Positions 5,840 to 8,556 of a stretch of 8,556 nucleotides of DNA are shown here, in pieces (position 1 is the first letter of the stretch; every line of letters starts with the position of its first letter). The translations under genes were made by a program, and so were the position numbers. The notes below the pieces were generated by a model. The model was not told the DNA's origin and ran no database searches. It saw only the letters and a list, made by a program, of their open reading frames with translations. This DNA is from Candidatus Thiodiazotropha taylori. Lineage in GTDB: Bacteria > Pseudomonadota > Gammaproteobacteria > Chromatiales > Chromatiaceae. The stretch covers positions 1 to 8,556 of the forward strand of contig JAHRHW010000181.1 of NCBI GenBank assembly GCA_019100305.1, read 5' to 3'.

Positions 5840-6664
5840 ATGAAGAAATTATTATGGATGGCAGTACTGGTGCCAAGCATCACATGTGGTACCGCAAATG
5901 CCTATTTTGTTGGACATAATTGTCCAGGTGATTGGCAAAATATCTATGATGGTGTGACCTCTACATCATGCAGCGTTTCTCTTTCAAATACTGACGGTGG
6001 ATCATCTTACTCATTTGCATCAGCAGACTTGGCAACAGGCCAATTGAGAGCGAGTGGAACAGCCCGGAATGGTGATGCATTTGGTATAAGTGGACTTGGA
6101 TCTGCAATACTACAGGACACCATTACTCTGAGTGGATCATGGACGGGTGATTTACTGATATCCATGAGCATGAGTATCGATGGTTATTTTTCTGGTCAAT
6201 ATACGCCCTCTCAATCAATGCTTGGGATGCTATCTCTGTCTACTGGGTCGCCAGTCGCAATGAGTACTTCTCGAATTGATGTTGCATATACAGGCGATAT
6301 TCCAACAGTAACAAACAATTTTTCTTCAGGCTCACATACAGAGACCGTTACCAATCCATCAGCAAATAATTTTAGTGCTACTCTAACTGCGGATCTATTA
6401 ATACCAGATACCAATCCAACATTTGATATTCAAGCTCAACTTGTTACCTGGGCTGGACCTAGTGGAATACACGGATCTATGACCTCTAATTTTGCAAATA
6501 CTGCAAATCTCTCTTTCACTTTGCCTGATGGCATAGATTTTACTTCAGATTCGGGGGTCTTCCTCTCAGTCAATCCTGTACCTATTCCTGCTGCAGCCTG
6601 GCTATTCGGCTCAGGGCTGCTTGGTTTTATAGGTGTCTCTCAGCGCAAAAGACGTCTGGCATAG
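5840..6664 (+). CDS. secreted VPxPA-CTERM (PEP-CTERM family) sorting-signal protein, function unknown
   Basis: 274 aa. The N-terminus is a Sec signal peptide: KK, hydrophobic LLWMAVLVP, and a likely cleavage after A19-N20-A21. The C-terminus has the three-part exosortase signal: VPIPA at 247-251, a hydrophobic stretch AAWLFGSGLLGFIGV (252-266) and the basic end RKRR (269-272). This is the VPLPA variant of PEP-CTERM, which I recall as the substrate class of exosortase D. Between them is a low-charge region rich in Ser, Thr, Asn and Gly, probably beta-rich, with only two cysteines in the mature part (C28, C44), as is usual for these proteins; I recognise no enzymatic domain. After export the tail should be cut by an exosortase and the protein released or fixed at the cell surface. 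Start: ATG with AGGAGAGA (5828-5835) at good spacing. The gene is AT-richer than its neighbours and stands alone, with its own promoter region. Confidence 0.9.
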   Translation: MKKLLWMAVLVPSITCGTANAYFVGHNCPGDWQNIYDGVTSTSCSVSLSNTDGGSSYSFASADLATGQLRASGTARNGDAFGISGLGSAILQDTITLSGSWTGDLLISMSMSIDGYFSGQYTPSQSMLGMLSLSTGSPVAMSTSRIDVAYTGDIPTVTNNFSSGSHTETVTNPSANNFSATLTADLLIPDTNPTFDIQAQLVTWAGPSGIHGSMTSNFANTANLSFTLPDGIDFTSDSGVFLSVNPVPIPAAAWLFGSGLLGFIGVSQRKRRLA

Positions 6665-6698
6665 GAAAGTCTTCTATTACGATTGGCGTGATTGGAGA

Positions 6699-6746
6699 TA
6701 AGGAAACACGCTACTCAACAAGGAAGTTGAAAGTGGTGTAGCGTGT
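6699..6746 (-). terminator. terminator hairpin downstream of ssrA
   Basis: Outer 9-bp arms ACACGCTAC (6706-6714) and GTAGCGTGT (6738-6746) enclose a nested 5-bp stem, TCAAC (6715-6719)/GTTGA (6726-6730). On the - strand the stem is followed by TTTCCTT, and it begins 13 nt after the tmRNA 3' end, which fits an intrinsic ssrA terminator. On the + strand no T-run follows, so it is a poorer candidate for terminating the convergent VPIPA-CTERM gene. Confidence 0.6.
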
Positions 6747-6758
6747 CCGGTAGTGATT

Positions 6759-7124
6759 TGGTGGAGGCGGGCGGATTCGAACCGCCGTCCGCGAGTCCTC
6801 TGCCAAAAGTTCTACATGCTTAGTCCTGCCTATTATATTTAACCGATTACCACCCGACGGACAGGGCGTGTAATAGGCGATTCCGGTTAGGTTTTAACGT
6901 TTCCACCCCGGACGAGCTTCAACGCGATCTTGTGAGATATGACGCCTGAAAAGCTGGACGCACAAGCACGGCTCCAGTCAGACGGCACCCTACTGGGTAT
7001 TAAGCAGCGAGTGCGTAGTTGTCGTCGTTGGCAACTATAAGTTTGCAGATGGTTTAGCGAGGTACTCTGCACCTCGGCATGCACTTCAGGTTTTGCAACC
7101 CCCGTCGAAGCCTACGTCGCCCCC
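6759..7124 (-). ncRNA. ssrA: transfer-messenger RNA (tmRNA)
   Basis: About 366 nt. The tRNA-like ends pair: 5' GGGGGCG (7124-7118) with 3' CGCCTCC (6769-6763), then A and an encoded CCA ending at 6759. The T arm GGCGG-TTCGAAT-CCGCC is at 6786-6770. The mRNA-like part has the resume codon GCC at 7032-7030 and reads ANDDNYALAA before TAA (7002-7000), a typical degradation tag ending in LAA. tmRNA rescues stalled ribosomes together with SmpB, encoded just upstream on the same strand. Boundaries come from acceptor-stem pairing and should be exact or nearly so. The 3' end of ssrA is a common integration site for islands and phages. Confidence 0.97.
7000..7032 (-). other. tmRNA tag reading frame (ANDDNYALAA)
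   Basis: Resume codon GCC (7032-7030) through the TAA stop (7002-7000) encodes the ten-residue proteolysis tag ANDDNYALAA. This is the part of ssrA read as message on rescued ribosomes; it is not a separate gene. Confidence 0.93.
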
Positions 7125-7143
7125 ATACGGTAGTGAGTCAGAC

Positions 7144-7149
7144 ATTATA
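7144..7149 (-). promoter_or_regulatory. -10 element of the ssrA promoter
   Basis: A perfect TATAAT on the - strand lies 20 nt before the mature tmRNA 5' end, leaving room for a short leader that RNase P would remove. The best-placed -35 is poor (TGACCT near 7172-7167). ssrA therefore probably has its own promoter in the 79-bp gap after smpB. Confidence 0.55.
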
Positions 7150-7203
7150 TGCCAGTGTTTGGTTCCAGGTCACGGAAAACCTGTGGCCATGATTGGTTTC
7201 GGG

Positions 7204-7683
7204 CTAGCCGTGTTTGAACAGCCGCTCTTTTTCCCGTTTCCAGTCCCGATCCTTGTCGCTTGCCCGCTTGTCATGGAGCTTCTTGCCTTTGGCGACGCCG
7301 ATTTCCAGTTTCGCCATGCCTTTCTTCCAATACAGCGCCGTGGGCACCAGGGTATAGCCCTTGCGCTCGACCAGGCCGATCAGTTTATTCAGCTCGCTGC
7401 GATGCAGCAGCAGCTTGCGGGTGCGTATGGGATCCGTGTGGATATGGGTGGAGGCGGTGCTGAGGGGCACGATATGGGCGCCGAACAGGAATGCCTCACC
7501 ATCCTTGATGGTGACGTAACTCTCCTTGATCTGAACCCGTCCTTCACGCAGGCTCTTCACTTCCCAGCCCTGCAGGGAGATGCCGGCTTCGTATCGCTCC
7601 TCGATGAAATAGTCGTGCCCCGCCTTTTTGTTGAGCGCGATGGTGGGGCGCCCCTGGGCTTTTTTCTTTGCTTTGCTTGCCAT
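7204..7683 (-). CDS. smpB: SsrA-binding protein SmpB
   Basis: 159 aa, the standard SmpB length. It binds the tRNA-like domain of tmRNA and brings it to the A site of stalled ribosomes. Visible signatures: IALNKKAGHDYFIEE at 15-29, GWEVKSLREGR at 39-49, SYVTIKDGEAFL at 55-66, HTDPIRTRKLLLH at 82-94, and a strongly basic C-terminal tail (about 132-157, KGKKLHDKR and DWKREKERL) that enters the mRNA channel. Start ATG at 7683 gives the usual basic leader MASKAKKK; the upstream AATAGG is a weak, close ribosome-binding site. ssrA follows 79 bp downstream on the same strand, the classical neighbour. Assignment is secure. Confidence 0.97.
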   Translation of the reverse strand: MASKAKKKAQGRPTIALNKKAGHDYFIEERYEAGISLQGWEVKSLREGRVQIKESYVTIKDGEAFLFGAHIVPLSTASTHIHTDPIRTRKLLLHRSELNKLIGLVERKGYTLVPTALYWKKGMAKLEIGVAKGKKLHDKRASDKDRDWKREKERLFKHG

Positions 7684-7888
7684 CGGCCTATTCTAATGCC
7701 GGAAAAGGCATCTCACCAGTAGCGGCTTGAGAAATGGTCCCATTTTCTGGAGAATCAACAACCTTTAGATGAATGAAAATACAGCGATCAATTGGCTTAC
7801 GCGCTGCCTGCGGGGTAAATATGGCCCAATTGCCAACACAGTAAGCTGAATCGTATCTATGTTGAGCGCAGAATAAGGATAAAAAGCA
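7684..7888. other. divergent intergenic region between smpB and the transporter gene
   Basis: 205 bp separate the two divergent starts. Toward the transporter, TTGCCA (7830-7835, 5 of 6) and TATCTA (7854-7859, 3 of 6) at 18 nt form a weak promoter candidate. I see no convincing promoter toward smpB and no gene on either strand. Confidence 0.4.
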
Positions 7889-8556
7889 ATGTCTGAAAGA
7901 CAATCCATACATGGCCAGTGGTCGTCGCGGCTGGTGTTCATCCTGGCAGCAACCGGGTCTGCGGTCGGTTTGGGTAACGTCTGGAAGTTTCCCTACATCA
8001 CCGGTGAGAACGGTGGTGGCGCCTTTGTAATCATCTACCTCGTCTGTATCGCACTGGTCGGTGTGCCGATCATGATGGCGGAGATCATGCTTGGCCGGCG
8101 CGGCAGGCAGAGTCCGATCAACACCATGGCAGCACTGAGTCGCGAGGAGGGAGCCAATAAGGCCTGGTCGCTGATTGGCTGGAGCGGTGTGTTGGCCGGT
8201 TTCTTTATCCTCTCCTATTACAGTGTGATCGCCGGTTGGGCCCTGGCTTATGTGGCTCGTGCCGGAGCCGGTCTGTTCAGCGGGCTTGATGCGGCCGGAG
8301 TGGAGAGCATGTTCAATGGCCTGGTAGGCAGCCCTGAGCGCCTGCTGACCTGGCACACCCTGTTCATGCTGATGAGTATGTTTGTGGTTGCCAAAGGGGT
8401 GAAGTCCGGTTTGGAAAAGGCTGTGACCTATCTGATGCCGGCGCTGTTCGTACTGCTACTGCTGTTGGTTGGCTATGCCATGAACACGGGTTTTTTCGTG
8501 CAGGGGCTTGAGTTTCTCTTTTCACCCGATTTCAGTAAGTTGATCTACACCTGCCA
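7889..8556 (+). CDS. neurotransmitter:sodium symporter (NSS/SNF) family transporter, N-terminal half (3' truncated by window)
   Basis: 222 codons are visible, about half of the roughly 440-500 residues normal for bacterial NSS proteins; the window ends inside the gene. The product is an inner-membrane Na+-dependent transporter, in bacteria usually for amino acids (LeuT, MhsT and TnaT are examples). TM1 carries the family signature GSAVGLGNVWKFPY (23-36), followed by GENGGGAFVIIYL (39-51) leading into TM2 (about 44-65). The conserved TM2-TM3 link is MMAEIMLGRRGR (62-73). TM3 is around 96-122 with Y110/Y111 near the substrate-site tyrosine known from LeuT, and further hydrophobic spans are at about 155-168 and 181-199. 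Start: ATG 7889 with AAGGA (7875-7879) at 9 nt. Substrate cannot be assigned. It is divergent from smpB and has no visible link to the polysaccharide block. Confidence 0.92.
   Translation, partial: MSERQSIHGQWSSRLVFILAATGSAVGLGNVWKFPYITGENGGGAFVIIYLVCIALVGVPIMMAEIMLGRRGRQSPINTMAALSREEGANKAWSLIGWSGVLAGFFILSYYSVIAGWALAYVARAGAGLFSGLDAAGVESMFNGLVGSPERLLTWHTLFMLMSMFVVAKGVKSGLEKAVTYLMPALFVLLLLLVGYAMNTGFFVQGLEFLFSPDFSKLIYTC

Noticed and set aside
5840..5902. Lipoprotein signal at Cys16 of the VPIPA-CTERM protein
   Set aside because: The residues before the cysteine (PSIT) do not fit a lipobox, and a normal AxA cleavage site follows at 19-21.
6887..7084. 65-codon - strand frame within ssrA
   Set aside because: It lies inside the tmRNA gene. 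The only translated part of that RNA is the ten-residue tag frame.
7165..7183. Small hairpin between smpB and ssrA as an smpB terminator
   Set aside because: The stem is about 5 bp with an 8-nt loop and no T-run follows, so it is too weak to call.
7093..7722. 209-codon + strand frame opposite smpB
   Set aside because: SmpB on the other strand is unmistakable, and this frame also runs into the ssrA 5' end. It is a shadow of codon bias.
7688..8356. Long open frame (222 codons) on the - strand opposite the transporter gene
   Set aside because: It is antisense to a clear NSS transporter with conserved TM1 signature, its translation has no family features, and it runs through the shared intergenic region.
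1..8556. CRISPR array, insertion sequence, or tRNA genes
   Set aside because: No regularly spaced repeats, no transposase-like frame or terminal inverted repeats, and no tRNA cloverleaf apart from the tRNA-like domain of tmRNA.

Overview
The window looks like a stretch of a gammaproteobacterial chromosome. Evidence for this is a tmRNA whose decoded tag is ANDDNYALAA (the tag I recall for Pseudomonas aeruginosa), the smpB-ssrA gene order familiar from gammaproteobacteria, a bifunctional ManC/AlgA-type enzyme and a VPxPA-type C-terminal sorting signal. The genus cannot be fixed from the sequence; an environmental bacterium that makes exopolysaccharide and uses an exosortase is a reasonable inference.

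Left part (1-5460, all + strand): a sugar-nucleotide and exopolysaccharide block. It starts inside rmlC (dTDP-4-dehydrorhamnose 3,5-epimerase, 5' end cut by the window) and continues 1 nt later into rmlD (dTDP-4-dehydrorhamnose reductase), which together complete dTDP-L-rhamnose synthesis. After a 181-bp gap with a possible promoter comes an ExeA/GspA-like AAA ATPase of the type found in exosortase/PEP-CTERM polysaccharide loci. Next is a phosphohexomutase (probable phosphomannomutase) whose 3' end overlaps a fused mannose-1-phosphate guanylyltransferase/mannose-6-phosphate isomerase; these two can account for fructose-6-phosphate to GDP-mannose. A GC-rich hairpin follows.

Middle (5461-6664): a 379-bp, AT-richer region full of palindromes precedes a 274-aa secreted protein with an N-terminal signal peptide and a C-terminal VPIPA-hydrophobic-RKRR sorting signal, a likely exosortase substrate. 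An 18-bp palindrome sits against a sigma70-like promoter at about -42.5, the position of a class II activator, and a six-codon leader ORF lies in the 5' UTR.

Right part (6665-8556): core translation quality-control genes on the - strand, smpB followed by ssrA (tmRNA), with a hairpin after ssrA that fits a terminator. Divergently on the + strand is the first half of a neurotransmitter:sodium symporter (NSS/SNF) family transporter, cut by the window end.

How the parts fit: the left block supplies activated rhamnose and mannose for a surface polysaccharide, the ATPase is the kind that accompanies its export or exosortase locus, and the sorting-signal protein is the kind of cargo such a system handles. 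No exosortase, glycosyltransferase or regulator gene is inside the window. The polysaccharide/sorting part meets core genes at the 3' end of ssrA, a well-known integration site, although no duplicated att sequence is visible here.
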